Source: Juglans regia | Taxonomy: Eukaryota > Streptophyta > Magnoliopsida > Fagales > Juglandaceae | NCBI RefSeq assembly: GCF_001411555.2 | Contig: NC_049912.1 | Location: 22,701,722-22,765,721 of the forward strand | Length of the DNA stretch: 64,000 nt | Reading direction: 5' to 3' | Shown here: positions 33,716-45,957 of the stretch, in pieces | How the letters are laid out: every line of letters begins with the position of its first letter | Numbering within the stretch: position 1 is the first letter of the stretch | The notes under the pieces: model-generated | What the model saw: the letters and a program-made list of their open reading frames with translations, nothing else | Databases searched by the model: none | Told to the model about the DNA's origin: nothing | Position numbers and translations under genes: made by a program

Positions 33716-34022
33716 ATTGAGAACCACGAATCAAAACCTGGATAGTGATAAGATGGTCTGATTCGAATATTGAATTTAGACGTTGGAATTAATTTGAATC
33801 ATGTTGTACCCCTAAAAATCCGTCTAAATCCAAAGGGATATTTTTCCACCTAACGACTCTGAATGAAATCTCTAATTTTCTTCATCATGATCTGAATGGC
33901 CATGTCAAATAATGGTGAAACGTACATCGAGTAGCCATATTGAGAATTGTCTCCAAATTATAATAATCCATGCATGCATGCAAAAACAGAAATCAATTAA
34001 GAAACAACTGTTCGTGAAGATC

Positions 34023-34740
34023 CACTACAAGACAAATTGTCTTTTTTGGTGCCATTAATAATCGTCGCAAATAACTCCTAATATCGCCGTAATTAATCTT
34101 TCTTAATTATTTCTCCTGCACGAACGTTCATCGTTATTGTTTATTCACTTATAAGTTGAACCAGGCCAAAAATCGTCGCAAATATATGATCATTTTCAGC
34201 GATTTTGTTTGCTGCAAATACCAGGAAAATTCATCGCAACTGCACTTGCACAGTTCAAGGTGAAATTGTTGGAAAAATTATTTACAGCGGCACATAACTG
34301 TCACAAATACTTGGAATATCGCCGCAAATAGGTATGTTTATTCCCAACATTTGGAGAAATCATCGAAATTCATATATTTCCCAGCATTAAAAAATCGCCG
34401 CAAATATAATTTTCAACATCACAATACTATCTATTTCGACGCTTAAAATCACCGCAACAAAATTTAGCAACGACTTTTGGTTTGCCCCGAATAAATCACC
34501 CATCTAGATAGCGATTTGTCACTTCAAACTAAATTCGCCGAAAGAGTATTTATAGCGAATATGGATTTGCCGGTAAAAATATTTGGTAGCTACTTATTTT
34601 TTTCGCGTCCAACTATATTCGCCGAAAAAGAGATTACCAATCTAACACTTAGTCTCATCGATTTAAAAATGGCTGCAAATGGACTTATAATTAGCTATGT
34701 CCAGTACACAAAATGCAGCCTTTTTTTGGGTACCTAATTT
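34023..34740 (+). mobile_element. CACTA-like transposon terminus with subterminal repeats
   Basis: Begins CACTACAAGACAAATTGTC, matching the CACTACAAGAAA terminus of plant CACTA (En/Spm) transposons. The following 650 bp repeat short variants of TCGCCGCAAATA (near 34050, 34170, 34310, 34390, 34445 and later TTCGCCGAAA), as expected for subterminal transposase sites. No transposase and no opposite terminus were found, so it is a fragment or a small derivative. Confidence 0.6.
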
Positions 34741-35406
34741 CGTGGACATGTGTTTTTTGGGTTACTTGTGGCCGTATATATCCCAAAATACCACTTCAAA
34801 TCCTACTCCAACTCAGTTACAATATTCTCAAATACTACAATACACCATATGCTAAACAGCCTAAACCAAAAAAATCAGTCATCCAATACTTGGTAACTTT
34901 AATAGCATATAAATTCAATCATCCAATACAACAGTTTCAGATTCTTTTAGTAATCTATACACTAACATGGTGCATTAATGAAAGGCAATCAATATACTTT
35001 AAGTTGGTTCACGGCCACTGCATATTATATATATTTTTTGGAAAATATAAATATACTTTCGTATCAATAAAATTTCTTACTTGTATATCATATATAAAAT
35101 TAAAATTAAAAAAAAAATAACAAACCCATATTCTTTCCACTTCAACTCAATGCACAGCTTCATAAGCTGATCATGACTGGTTTGCCAATTGAGTGGGAGA
35201 GCACCAAAATAGTCTAATAGTCTATTGTTGTATGTGTAAATTTTCTCAACCTAAACTTCTGACTTCCTAACAAAGTAAATTTTCTCAAGTTCATGTCTTG
35301 GATGCAAAATATTCAAATTCATTAGTGAGACATTAATGTTCATATATGGTGACTGTTACCAGAAAACGTATGCATATAACCAAATGTTAGAGACAAAACC
35401 TTCGAA
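34741..35406. other. AT-rich spacer, no gene seen
   Basis: Contains an open frame of 135 codons (34713-35120) with no recognised similarity and low-complexity end; treated as chance. Confidence 0.4.
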
Positions 35407-35411
35407 ATAAG

Positions 35412-36049
35412 TGTTGGGAATAATTGTATATCTAAGACTAACTCGAAGTAAAGTAGCGGAACTAAACAAAAGAAAAGATGACAATCACACAGAAAGGACA
35501 CCAAGAATTAAGTGGTTCGACTCAAAATGAGCCTACGTCCACTGGTGGGGTCGGTATCGAAGATTTCACTATCAACAGAGATGGAGTACAGATGAATACA
35601 ACAAAACTTCACAAGGAAGTTATCTCTCAAAACTCACTCTATAACTTCTCTCTCAAGAAAACACTAAAAACAAGACAAAATGTGATTTTCTGAAGTTGTG
35701 GGAGAAGTGGGCGCCGTTTGATATTTATAGGAACAGAAATGTTCACTTCTGTGAACATTGGCTCGAGCGAACACTCGAGCGTGTCGAGCGAACGTAGGTT
35801 TTCTGTACTTCGCTCGAGCTAACACTCGAGCGAGGGTCGAGCGAAGCTCTTTCTGACTTGATCTCGCTCGAGCTGGGTGTCGAGCGAGGGTCGAGCGAAA
35901 ACTCTCTGACTTGATCTCGCTCGAGCTGGGTGTCGAGCGAGGGTCAAACGAACACTCTCTGACTTACTTCGCTCGAGCCAAGTGAACCTTCGCTCGAGCG
36001 AACCTACAACACATGCACTGTTCCATCTGATTCAAGCCACCTCATAACA
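35412..36049 (-). repeat. 3' LTR of the Copia element
   Basis: 638 bp. Positions 35757-36000 hold a minisatellite rich in the palindrome CTCGAG (units around CGCTCGAGCTGGGTGTCGAG). The 71-codon frame at 35478-35693 lies wholly inside the LTR and recurs in the other LTR; it is not a gene. Confidence 0.95.
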
Positions 36050-36128
36050 AATCTCCACCTTGGCTTGAACTCTGCCAAAAAACACAAAAAACCTCTGATC
36101 ACAAAACCAATCCCCACCCCCAAATCCC

Positions 36129-39100
36129 TTACGGGAATAACAAACTGCAAACACCAATCAAGTCCAAACAAAGTTTGAACTTGTATACTGCAACTGGCTT
36201 AGTCATCATATCTGCTGGATTCTCTGTAGTAGCAATCTTCAGAATCTGTATAAGACCCTCTGTAACGGTCTCTCTGAGAAAATGATACCTGACATCAATG
36301 TGCTTCGTTCTCTCATGATACATTTGATTTTTGGTCAAATGTATTGCACTCTGACTGTCACAAAATACTGAGATCCTATCTTGCTTCAAACCCAAATCAT
36401 TGACCAGGCCTTTCAACCAAATGGCCTCCTTAACAGCCTCTGCTGCTGCCATGTACTCTACTTCGGTAGTTGATAAAGCAACAGTGGATTGCAGTGTTGC
36501 TTTCCAACTAATAGCTGACCCACACAGAGTGAAAACATAACCTGTCAATGATCTTCTCTTATCTAAGTCTCCAGCATAATCAGAATCAACAAAACCAGTA
36601 ACTTTGGAACTGAGATCGACATCTCTATAAAAAATTAACCCAAAGTTCATGGTTCCCCTCAAATACCTGAGTATCCATTTCACAGCCTGCCAGTGAGTCT
36701 TACCCGGATTAGCCATATACCTGCTAACCACGCTCACTGCCTGTGAAATGTCTGGACGGGTGCAAACCATTGCATACATGATGCTGCCAACAGCGCTGGA
36801 ATAAGGAACACTAGCCATGAACCGTTCCTCTTCATCTGTCTGAGGAGATAGGCTAGCTGAAAGCTTAAAGTGCGTAGCAAGTGGTGTACTTACTGGTTTG
36901 GAATCAAACATTCCAAATCTCTGAAGCACTTTCTCAATGTTCTTTCCCTGGGACAAGTACAACTTTCCAGCTTTCCTATCTCTGATGATTTCCATTCCCA
37001 AAATCTTCTTCGCAGCACCTAAGTCTTTCATTTCAAACTCATTTCTGAGTTGGGTCTTTAACAAACCTATGTCAGATATGCTTCATTGCCTTGGCGACTG
37101 CTTCAAACCATATAAAGATTTCTTCAATCTGCACACATGATCTTCCTTGTTTTCAACAATGAATCCCTCTGGCTGATGCATATAAATGGTTTCTTCAAGT
37201 TCACCATGAAGGAACGCTGTTTTAACATCAAGTTGCTGCAGCTCTAAGTCATACAATACTACTATGGCAAGTAGCAATCTGATCGAACTGTGTTTCACCA
37301 CTGGAGAGAAGACTTCATTGAAGTCGATGCCTTCTCTCTGACTAAAGCCCTTAGCAACTAAGCGTGCCTTGTATCTTGCATCGGTATCACCCTGGATTCC
37401 CTCTTTTCTTTTGAAGACCCATTTGCAGCCAACAGTCTTCACCTTCTTTGGCAACAGAACCAAATCCCATGTTTGGTTTTTGTGAAGAGACTCAATCTCT
37501 TCAGTCATAGCTGCGCACCACTGAGCAGAATCTGCTCTCTTGACAGCTTCAGAATAACTGGAAGGCTCCTGACCGACAATATTCTCTGCTGTAGTAAGAG
37601 CATACATCACCATATCTGCATGAGCATATCTCTGAGGTGGTCTAATCTGCCTCCTCTGTCTACCAGTCGCTATACTGTAGTCTTGCTCATCTTGTGCGCT
37701 GCTACTCGGATCAGAATCATGCTCATCTGCAATAGCATGATCTTGGGCGCCACGAGGCAGCCCTTATGGTGCTTCAACCTGAAACTCCACCTGCTTTCTG
37801 ACATCCTGTTCTTGTCCTGTAGACCCAGTAATCTCCTTTCTCGGAATAAGCATGGATTTTTCATCAAAAGTGACATCCCTACTGATCACAAACTTGGGTG
37901 ATTTGGGATCAGTACACCACAACCTAAATCCCTTCACCCCACTGGCATACCCAATGAATATGCCCTTCTTTGCCCTTGGCTCAAGTTTTCCATCATTAAC
38001 ATGGAAATATGCAGGACAACCAAAAACTTTCAAATTCAAATAATCAGCAGGAGTATCAGACCATACCTCATTCGGAGTCTTCAAACCAATCGCTGTGGCT
38101 GGAGAACGATTGATCAAGTAACAGGCTGTGTTGATTGCTTCAGCCCAGAAATCCTTACCCAAACCTGCATTAGAAAGCATGCTCCGGGCTCTCTCCAAGA
38201 GAGTCCTATTCATCCGTTCAGCTACTCCATTTTGCTGTGGAGTATGTCTAACTGTACGATGTCTGGCAATACCCTCATTCCTGCAGAATTCATCAAACTC
38301 ACCTCCGCAGAACTCCATACCATTGTCAATGCGAAGTCGCTTGATTTTCTTGCCCGTCTGATTTTCAATCAAAGCTTTCCACTGTTTGAAGTTAACAAAT
38401 ACATCGCTTTTCTGCTTCAGAAAGTAAACCCAAACCTTCCGTGAGAAATCATCAATGAACGTAAGCAAATACTGAGCTCCACCTTTTGACGGAACTGAAG
38501 ATGGACCCCAAAGATCAGAATGAATATAGTCCACAGAACTTTTGGTTCTGTGAACCCCTGTAGAGAACTGAACCCTACACTGTTTTCCAAACACACAGTG
38601 TTCACAAAAATCCAGTTTCCCAATCTTCTGATTACATAGCAAACCCTGCTTACTCAAGATTGACATCCCCTTCTCACTCATATGACCCAAATGCATATGC
38701 CACAAACGTGTGACATCTGAATCCGGATCATCTGAAACAGACACTGCAGCTGCACCTGTCACTGTAGAGCCCTGAAGGAAATAAAGACCATTTGTCTTAT
38801 CTCCCTTCATCACAACCATAGAGCCCTTACTGACTCTGATAGCTCCACCTTCACCAGTGTACTTATAATCCAACGAATCAAGTGTGCCCAAAGAAATAAG
38901 ATTCTTTTTCAAATCTGGAATGTGTCGAACATTAGACAATGTCCGGACAATTCCATCAAACATCTTAATTCGGACCGAACCAATTCCAGCAATTCTGCAA
39001 GCCATATCATTCCCTAACAAAACGGAGCCTCCGTTGACCGATTCATAGTTAATGAACCAGTCCCTCTTGGGACACATATGGAAAGTGCAAGCTGAGTCCA

Positions 39101-39977
39101 TGACCCACTTGTCACTAAAGCGACTATTTGAGTCGCTAATTGCTAGAACGAGGTCTAGGTCGTTAGACCTATCATCAGCAACACTGACGGCATTAGATGA
39201 ACTAGTGCCGTCCTCTCTGTTTTTCAGTTTTGGACACTCATTCTTGTAGTGGTCAAACTTATGGCAGTAATGACATTTGACGTTCTTCTTACTGAACGTT
39301 GTTTGTGAACTGCCCCTGGATTTCCCCTTATTCTTATCTGAACCCCTGTCATTTGACCTACCCCTGCTTGAGGACCCCTTAACAAACAAGCCACTAGCTT
39401 GTTCATTAGTGTTCTTCACACTCAATTTATTTCTCAACTCCTTAGAATTCAAAGCAGACTTTACATCTACCAAGGAAATTGAATTTCTACCATATAACAT
39501 GGAATTTACAAAGTTCTCAAAGGATGTGGGTAATGAACATAAAATAATTAACGCTTGATCTTCTTCTTCAAGCTTAATATCTATGTTCCTAAGATCCATA
39601 ATGATTTTGTTAAATTCATCTAGGTGTTCAGTAATAAGAGTATCTTCCTTCATTTTTAGAGTGTATAACCGTTGTTTCAAATACAAACGGTTTGTGAGAG
39701 ATCTTTTCATGTATAGATTCTCAAGTGCCGACCAGAGACCAGTTGCAGTCTCCTCGTCAGCAACCTCTCTTAATACTCCATCAGATAGTGACAAAATGAT
39801 AGCACTGTGTACCTTTTCTTCTTCTTCTTTCGAAGGAGCCGGAGAATCTTCGGATATCGACACCTCTAATACTTTTGACAAGCCCTGTTGTCGCAGTAAA
39901 GCCTTCATCTTGATGCGCCATAAACTGAAACTGTTTTGACCGTCAAATTTCTCCACTTCGAACTTAGCCATAGCCAT
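36129..39977 (-). pseudogene. Copia gag-pol polyprotein with stop codon and RT deletion
   Basis: The start is placed at MAMAKFEVEKFDG (39977), just inside the primer site; upstream codons of the long frame belong to the LTR and are ignored. In order: gag (SLWRIKMKALL), zinc knuckle CHYCHKFDHYKNEC, protease WVMDSACTFHM, integrase with H-H-C-C (HLGHMSEKG, CEHCVFGKQ) and catalytic D-D-E core (HSDLWGP, FIDDFSRKVWVY, PQQNGVAERMNRT), RT (CKWVFKRKEG, QLDVKTAFLHGELEE, KKSLYGLKQSPR) and RNase H ([18 protein letters not shown]). Two lesions: an in-frame TAA at 37764-37766 between integrase and RT, and loss near 37065-37085 of the RT segment holding the YVDD catalytic motif, where KQSPRQ meets a stop and [16 protein letters not shown] resumes. 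Confidence 0.93.
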
Positions 39978-39996
39978 CCCTCCAGATCTGTTTGAG

Positions 39997-40012
39997 CCAA
40001 GCTCTGATACCA
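39997..40012 (-). other. Copia primer-binding site
   Basis: Minus-strand TGGTATCAGAGCTTGG, complementary to the 3' end of initiator tRNA-Met, three bases inside the 5' LTR. Confidence 0.9.
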
Positions 40013-40015
40013 GTT

Positions 40016-40716
40016 TGTTGGGAATAACTGTATATCTAAGACTAACTCGAAGTAAAGTAGCGGAACTAAACAAAAGAAAAGATGACAATCACACAGAAAG
40101 AACACCAAGAATTAAGTGGTTCGACTCAAAATGAGCCTACGTCCACTGGTGGGGTCGGTATCGAAGATTTCACTATCAACAGAGATGGAGTACAGATGAA
40201 TACAACAAAACTTCACAAGGAAGTTATCTCTCAAAACTCACTCTATAACTTCTCTCTCAAGAAAACACTAAAAACAAGACAAAAAAGTGATTTCTGAAGT
40301 TATCTAAGAAGTGGGCGCCGTTTGGTATTTATAGGAACAGAAATGTTCACTTCTGTGAACATTGGCTCGAGCGAACACTCGAGCGAGTGTCGAGCGAACG
40401 TAGGTTTTCTGTACTTCGCTCGAGCTAACACTCGAGCGAGGGTCGAGCGAAGCTCTTTCTGACTTGATCTCGCTCGAGCTGGGTGTCGAGCGAGGGTCGA
40501 GCGAACACTCTCTGACTTGATTTCGCTCGAGCGGCATGTCGAGCGAGGGTTGAGCGAAGCTCTCGAAACTCTCTGACTTGATCTCGCTCGAGCTGGGTGT
40601 CGAGCGAGGGTCAAGCGAACACTCTCTGACTTACTTCGCTCGAGCCAAGTGAACCTTCGCTCGAGCGAACCTACAACACATGTACTGTTCCATCTGATTC
40701 AAGCCACCTCATAACA
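40016..40716 (-). repeat. 5' LTR of the Copia element
   Basis: 701 bp, the transcription-initiating copy for this orientation. It carries one more CTCGAG-type minisatellite unit than the 3' LTR, with the variant GCTCGAGCGGCATGTCGAG near 40525. Confidence 0.95.
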
Positions 40717-40721
40717 ATAAG

Positions 40722-41082
40722 ATCATAGTATTTGGATAGAAGTCCATACTAAAAGTAAATCGCTACGGGGAATGAAAACATCATCTGTTCGTTCAACCTC
40801 CCTAGAATTTTTGCAAATGACTTTTGGTCAAACATAAGACAAAACTAGTCTCAGTCCAGCTTTCCAAGAGTGAGCGTAATTGCAGCTTCTTTCAAATTCA
40901 AGTTAGAAGTATATACACACATATATATATATATCTATAGCTGAAGATACATGCATGCAGGTCTTTATCATCCACCAATTACCACCTTAAATCTTAATTT
41001 TGTGTTGAATTTCTCGTACTTCTTCCAAGAATTACTGCAGAATAGAATTAGCAATTCCCTCGTACGTACGTGTTTTATGTGT

Positions 41083-41123
<41 letters not shown>

Positions 41124-42469
41124 ATGGGTATATTGAGTGCATATATATGTCGTTGGTCAGTCTCAATATTTGACCTGGAACTAGAAGCTAGCTAGCCAGC
41201 CAGCCATTTGCAAATTACAATGCTCGATTGGAGTCTTGATCACGAGAATGAATCCAACCTGAAATTATGCCACAAAACATGGTTTCTGTTCCTTATAAAG
41301 CGGGTTGAATATGACATCAATCTTGATCGATAGACTAGTACTACTTTGGCATGCATGTGGTTCTAACATTCAATGTCACTCTGAAGTAATTGATCATCCC
41401 CCATACTAATTCAAGTTTCATATCAACGAATTATATGTTTTTTTCAAAAGCAGTAATCAAATCAACATACCTATCATTTCAATATTGGATCATGACAATC
41501 AAATTATAATAAACCGCGGCCGGATGCTAAATCCCATGTGAGTGGGGAAAAATGCATAAGCTAAAAGTCTCGATTATTCAATGGAGTTGGTTAATAATGT
41601 CAAAGTTTGATGGGGTCAACATCTCGCAGCAGCTTCCCCTTTGGTGGGTTCAAAAAGACTCGTAGAAGCTGGTGCAAAATCATTGTCAAGGCATGCTAGT
41701 TGCTTTTCACAAATTAAAGAAAACAATTAACCGAGACCCCCCATATTCATTCTTTTCACTTTCTTAATGATGGTGATAAGATACCTCCACCAGAATCACT
41801 ATTTCTATTTTTGAAATATTTTAGCTATATTTAAATTTCACAAAAATTAATTCAAATTGACGTGATTTTATGTAATATATTAGATTATAAAATTATTTTT
41901 ATTGTAAAATAAATCTAACATATCATATAAAATCATATCAATTTATTAGTTTAAATATTTTTGTAGCTGTAACGGCACTCGCACTTTTCTTAAAAAAAAA
42001 AAAATCAAAAAGATAATAGAACAACATGGATTATTTTAATTAAAACATTGGAAAATAATGCACTTCTTAACTTCTTCTTCTAATGACAAGATTAGCGGCA
42101 GGATTACTTTGATGATTTATTTTGTCGGGAGATCTTTTGCTAACTTTATTTAATGCAGAGATTATCTTTGGTGGATCGCAAAAGGGTGCATGGTTTTTTT
42201 AAGGAATAATACTAGCTAGTCTTTCCCCTGGCGGCTCCCGCTGATTTTTTTTTTTTTTTAAGTGTTTTTTTTAATGATATTTTAAATTTTTTATTTTTAA
42301 AAACTATTTAAAAATGTTAAAAAAATATATAAAAAAAATAAAAAATACATAAAATATACTGATGAGAGCTCTAAACAATAACTCTAGAGTTACATTTTTT
42401 TAAGAAAAAAAATTGAAATACACTTGGGTTGTAGATGGATAATAATAGGATAGTAAGCCTATCACTATC
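40722..42469. other. Spacer with simple repeats, no gene seen
   Basis: No exon recognised. (GA)n of about 18 units at 41083-41119. Poly(T)/poly(A)-rich debris at 41988-42003 and 42247-42262. Confidence 0.45.
41083..41119. repeat. (GA)n microsatellite
   Basis: About 18 uninterrupted GA units following GTGTCAC. Confidence 0.95.
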
Positions 42470-42665
42470 CTATAATTAATGAAAAACTCTATACATTATA
42501 CTATTATCTCATTTTCATCTCACTATATATGACGTGACATGTTTATCATCATTGAATGATCATTTATTAAATGATTTATTATTATTTAATAATAATAAAT
42601 ATGTCATATCTTACATAATAAGATAAAAATAAAATAATAGTATAGTATATAGTATTATTCATAAT
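42470..42665. repeat. AT-rich MITE (family also at 45958-46130)
   Basis: Ends ACATTATACTATTATCTCATTT and AATAATAGTATAGTATATAGT are inverted. The interior (CTCACTATATATGACGTGAC, TTTATCATCATTGAATGAT) matches 45958-46130, showing a dispersed family. Confidence 0.65.
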
Positions 42666-43082
42666 TAATTCAATATCCTTGTGGTCCTATGGAGGGAAAA
42701 GTTTCATCAATCAAGGTCTAGCTACCTATCTTGTCCAGCTTGATGAAACGTCTACGTATTATATTATCATTCCAGCTATGTCTTACCACACAAAGTCCAA
42801 TCACAATAAAGTAAACATTTTTTTTGGGGGGAGGAAATCTACTCAACTCTATGGTATATCCGTTGCACACCACACAACACACATTTTACATGGCAAATCT
42901 GGTTGGTTGGCCACGTCACGATTCTTCTCCCCTCACTCTTCCGAGTTTTCCTTTCCCTAGCAATATATATTTATGCAAAATATTATCTGTCAAACTACAA
43001 TTCTGTTTTATTTTTCTTAAGCTTGGTTTACACAAATTGTATTCTTTTTTATTTTTATTTTCTTTTATGTCAATTTAGGAAA

Positions 43083-43275
43083 AGTTTAGATTCAAAATTC
43101 ATCTCAACTCATCTCATCTTATCGTTACAATTTTTTTAAATTTTTTACACAAAATATAATAAACAATTTAACTTTTTCAAATCTCAAAACAACTTTCTCA
43201 AATTTTCACACAAAATATAATAAATAATTTAACTTTTATTCTACTATTTACAAACTATCTCAACTTATCTCTGAA
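43083..43275. repeat. Decayed TTTGG-family MITE
   Basis: Shares CATCTCAACTCATCTCATCT and ACACAAAATATAATAAACAA with the MITE at 4226-4417, but both outer ends have eroded and part of the interior is duplicated. Confidence 0.6.
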
Positions 43276-43539
43276 TCCAACCTCTCCATAATTCTTGATT
43301 AGTCTCCCATTGAGATTTTGTTAATATATAATTAAAATAATTAAATTTACTTTTTCTATTAATTAATTTTTAGAACAAGCAATTATTTAATAAAATATTA
43401 AAGCACAATTTTTAAATTGATTTTTTTACTCTACATTTCGTCCCCTCTAATAATAATTTAGGAGAAGAGACGATTTAACAGAATTTAAGATATAAATTAC
43501 AAAAACTTCTAAATAAACTATAATTTTAAAGTAATGATA

Positions 43540-44175
43540 GATACAGTCTTAGAGTGTGCTAGTCTCGCGCATTCTATTTGAAAAAAAAAGTGAGGTTCAT
43601 CATTAAAAATGTTATTTTTTTATTTAGATTTTAATTTTATTTACTTTTTTTAAATAAAGTATATAGAATTTACACATCTTAAAATTATAAATATCATTTT
43701 TTTTTATTAATTTGGATGGGTTGATCTGACATGGGTTCAAGTTCTTAGCAGATATGAAGCCCAGTAATATTCTTCAAACAGCTGGTGTTCATCTATTCAA
43801 CTATTAAGTGACTCGGCCCGTCATAGCCCAATACACCCACTTCCAAGATCACTTCGTTTTTGGGCTAAAACTTTTTTTTTTTTTTTTCGGATTATGGTTC
43901 AGATTACTCAAAGTTTTAATTTTTATAAAGCCCTTCCTTAATTATTAAATTAAAAAAAAAAAAGTACCGGAATCTATTATGAGAACGAGTAATGCTACAC
44001 AACTTTTCAATCTCCACGTATTATATTATTTTAAAATTTTTATTTTTTTTAGCTTACTTTTTTTAAAATAATTCAATTTTTCTATTCATTATTCATATAT
44101 TAAATATTTGATAAAAAAAAAATTAAAAAAAATGTGGTGTGTGGAGGTTGTGTTAATAGTAGAAGGTTGTGTAGA
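43540..44175. repeat. MITE remnants
   Basis: 43540-43700 starts GATACAGTCTTAGAGTGTGC, a decayed copy of the MITE in the LTR at 7087-7265. 43987-44175 has inverted ends AATGCTACACAACTTTTC and GAAGGTTGTGTAGATT. No gene between them. Confidence 0.5.
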
Positions 44176-45039
44176 TTTTTTGTATGAGGACCCACTATCG
44201 AAACACTTAATATATTTCTTAAAATATAAATATAGATTAAAAGAAAATAAATATGTAAAATAAATCATACAATATTTATGGATATTTATCTAATTATAAA
44301 TTGAGTAGTGCTATGGGAAAGCCCCATTAATAGCATCGAATTGCGGACGTGGATAAGTTGAAAAATAAAAAATAAAACAAAAACAAAATAGAAGCTTCTT
44401 CTCCTCATGTACGAGAATGAACTGCTTCTCCATGATTTCTTAGCAAACAAAGAGGATGACTCCAAAGAGCCATCCTACGAAAAGATTACAGCATACCGAG
44501 ACAAATGCATTGGGTTTTTTATATTCAAGTGAAGATACGCATTTCCTTCATCCTATTATGAATTTTTGTTGACAAAATCCTCAAGAACTTCTGGATGTTG
44601 GACTTTGCACGTGTATTTTTTGTCTGTGATCTCAAGGGCAGAGATTCATAGCATAATTGCAGGAAAAAAAAAAAAAAATCACTTTTACGGCATAAAAAAT
44701 TCTCCAAGGTATATATATATATACATACACACACTACAAATATATCAAAAGTGACTATGAGAGAAAGTAGTGATTAATACAGAAAACGACATACTAGAGA
44801 AAGACAACGAAATACGAGTAGAGCATTACACACATCAAGTTGTGTTTTAAAAGCGGGTAAATTTGACATTTTACGATATAATGAGGTGGAGGGTGTGCAT
44901 TTCCTGCTACTAAAGAGGTGTCCTTTTTAGAATTTTTGTTATAAATTTTGTAGTTACACATTATGTATCGAGCTACACTACGAATCAGCCACTATTTACA
45001 GTTGATCCGTAATACACATGACGTCTTTTTTTTTGTATT
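44176..45039. other. AT-rich spacer, no gene seen
   Basis: Short (AT)/(AC) microsatellite around 44708-44734. No exon or RNA recognised. Confidence 0.4.
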
Positions 45040-45760
45040 TTGTATTTTGTATTTTTTAAAGCAAAATCTCATTTTCCCCTCCCCACCCGATTCTCTCTCC
45101 CCCCACTCGATTCGCTTTCTCGACTCATTGCCTCACCCAGCTCTGTTGTGCGCCACCTGCAGTGCCACCACCCGGCTCCCCCTTGTGCCGGCAACCTCCA
45201 GCCACTTGCAATGCCCTGTGCTTGACGGAAGCCCCCACGTGTAGCGCCCCCATGCGCAACTCGAAATGGGTTCTCCTAACGGTTTGCCGCTGCTATTGCC
45301 GCTGTTGTCAGCCTTTAGCCCCACCGTCGAGCACTGCTGAGCTCCTTGACCTCCCCTTAGCCCGTCGAGCATGGTAGCCCTCTCCCTCTCTTTCCCAAAA
45401 TGGGTTTCACCCATACATACGGGTTCTGTAGTGCCACCGAGCCGTACGCCGCCACCTCGATCCTCCCTCAACCACCAGTAGCTCCACTGCACCTCCCTCA
45501 GCCGCCATGCTCAGCCATGCCTCTCATTTGGCCTTAGGGGGGTATGAGTAGGGGAGAGGATGTGATGCGAGTTGCATGCAGGTGGGGGAGAGGATGGCAA
45601 CACCAAGTGGGAGAGAGAATGCCGACGCGGGCAGGTGGAAGGGGTGGGGGGAGAGGATGGGCGAGGGGTGGGGTCGAGGGAGCAGGAAGAAACGTGAAAT
45701 GAGAGGGAAGTTGGTTTTGTTGTGGGGGGTTTTTTGGTCATTTTTCTTGGGGACACATAA
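45040..45760. repeat. GC-rich block, pyrimidine-rich left half and purine-rich right half
   Basis: Strikingly C-rich on + from 45075 to about 45530 (many CCACC, CTCCC, GCCGCC), then G-rich from about 45535 to 45730 (GGGGAGAGGATG several times). The two halves could partly fold on each other. Open frames on both strands are low-complexity Pro/Ser/Arg stretches without recognised domains. Possible explanations are a captured gene fragment in a DNA transposon or a GC-rich repeat family. Confidence 0.45.
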
Positions 45761-45810
45761 GGTGTGTCTCAACTGACCCAAAATAGTAATTGATGCCAAG
45801 ATTTATTCTT

Positions 45811-45930
45811 AGAGCCGTGCTATACATCAGCCGGCACTCTCTACACACTGTGATTTTTTTTTTTTTAACTCAACACACTGAGTGTGTTGAGGATTACATC
45901 AAAAGTAGGCTGATGTAAGTAATTTCTCTT
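45811..45930. repeat. Short MITE with TACATCAGCC ends
   Basis: Left end AGAGCCGTGCTATACATCAG and right end GGCTGATGTAAGTAATTTC form an imperfect inverted repeat. The centre has ACACACTGAGTGTGTTG, itself palindromic. Confidence 0.65.
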
Positions 45931-45957
45931 ATTCTTATGTGCCTCTCACTTTAAATC

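Larger units (their letters stand above)
35412..40716 (-). mobile_element. Ty1/Copia LTR retrotransposon, full-length but defective (5.3 kb)
   Basis: LTRs at 35412-36049 (638 bp) and 40016-40716 (701 bp) start TGTTGGGAATAA and end CCTCATAACA; perfect 5-bp duplication ATAAG at 35407-35411 and 40717-40721. The primer site TGGTATCAGAGCTTGG (minus, 40012-39997) matches initiator tRNA-Met. The interior encodes gag-protease-integrase-RT-RNase H on minus, the Copia order. The LTRs are very similar apart from one extra repeat unit and scattered substitutions, so insertion was fairly recent. The coding region has an in-frame stop and a catalytic deletion, so it cannot move by itself. Confidence 0.96.

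Noticed and set aside
34713..35120. 135-codon frame near the CACTA-like end
   Set aside because: No recognisable transposase motifs; composition matches AT-rich non-coding sequence.
40300..40614. Open frames with repeated ARHPARARSSQ-like peptides
   Set aside because: They are translations of the CTCGAG minisatellite in the Copia LTR, with no start context or conservation expected.
45133..45492. 119-codon minus-strand frame in the GC-rich block
   Set aside because: Low-complexity Gly/Arg/Trp composition arising from GC-rich repeats, with comparable frames on the other strand.
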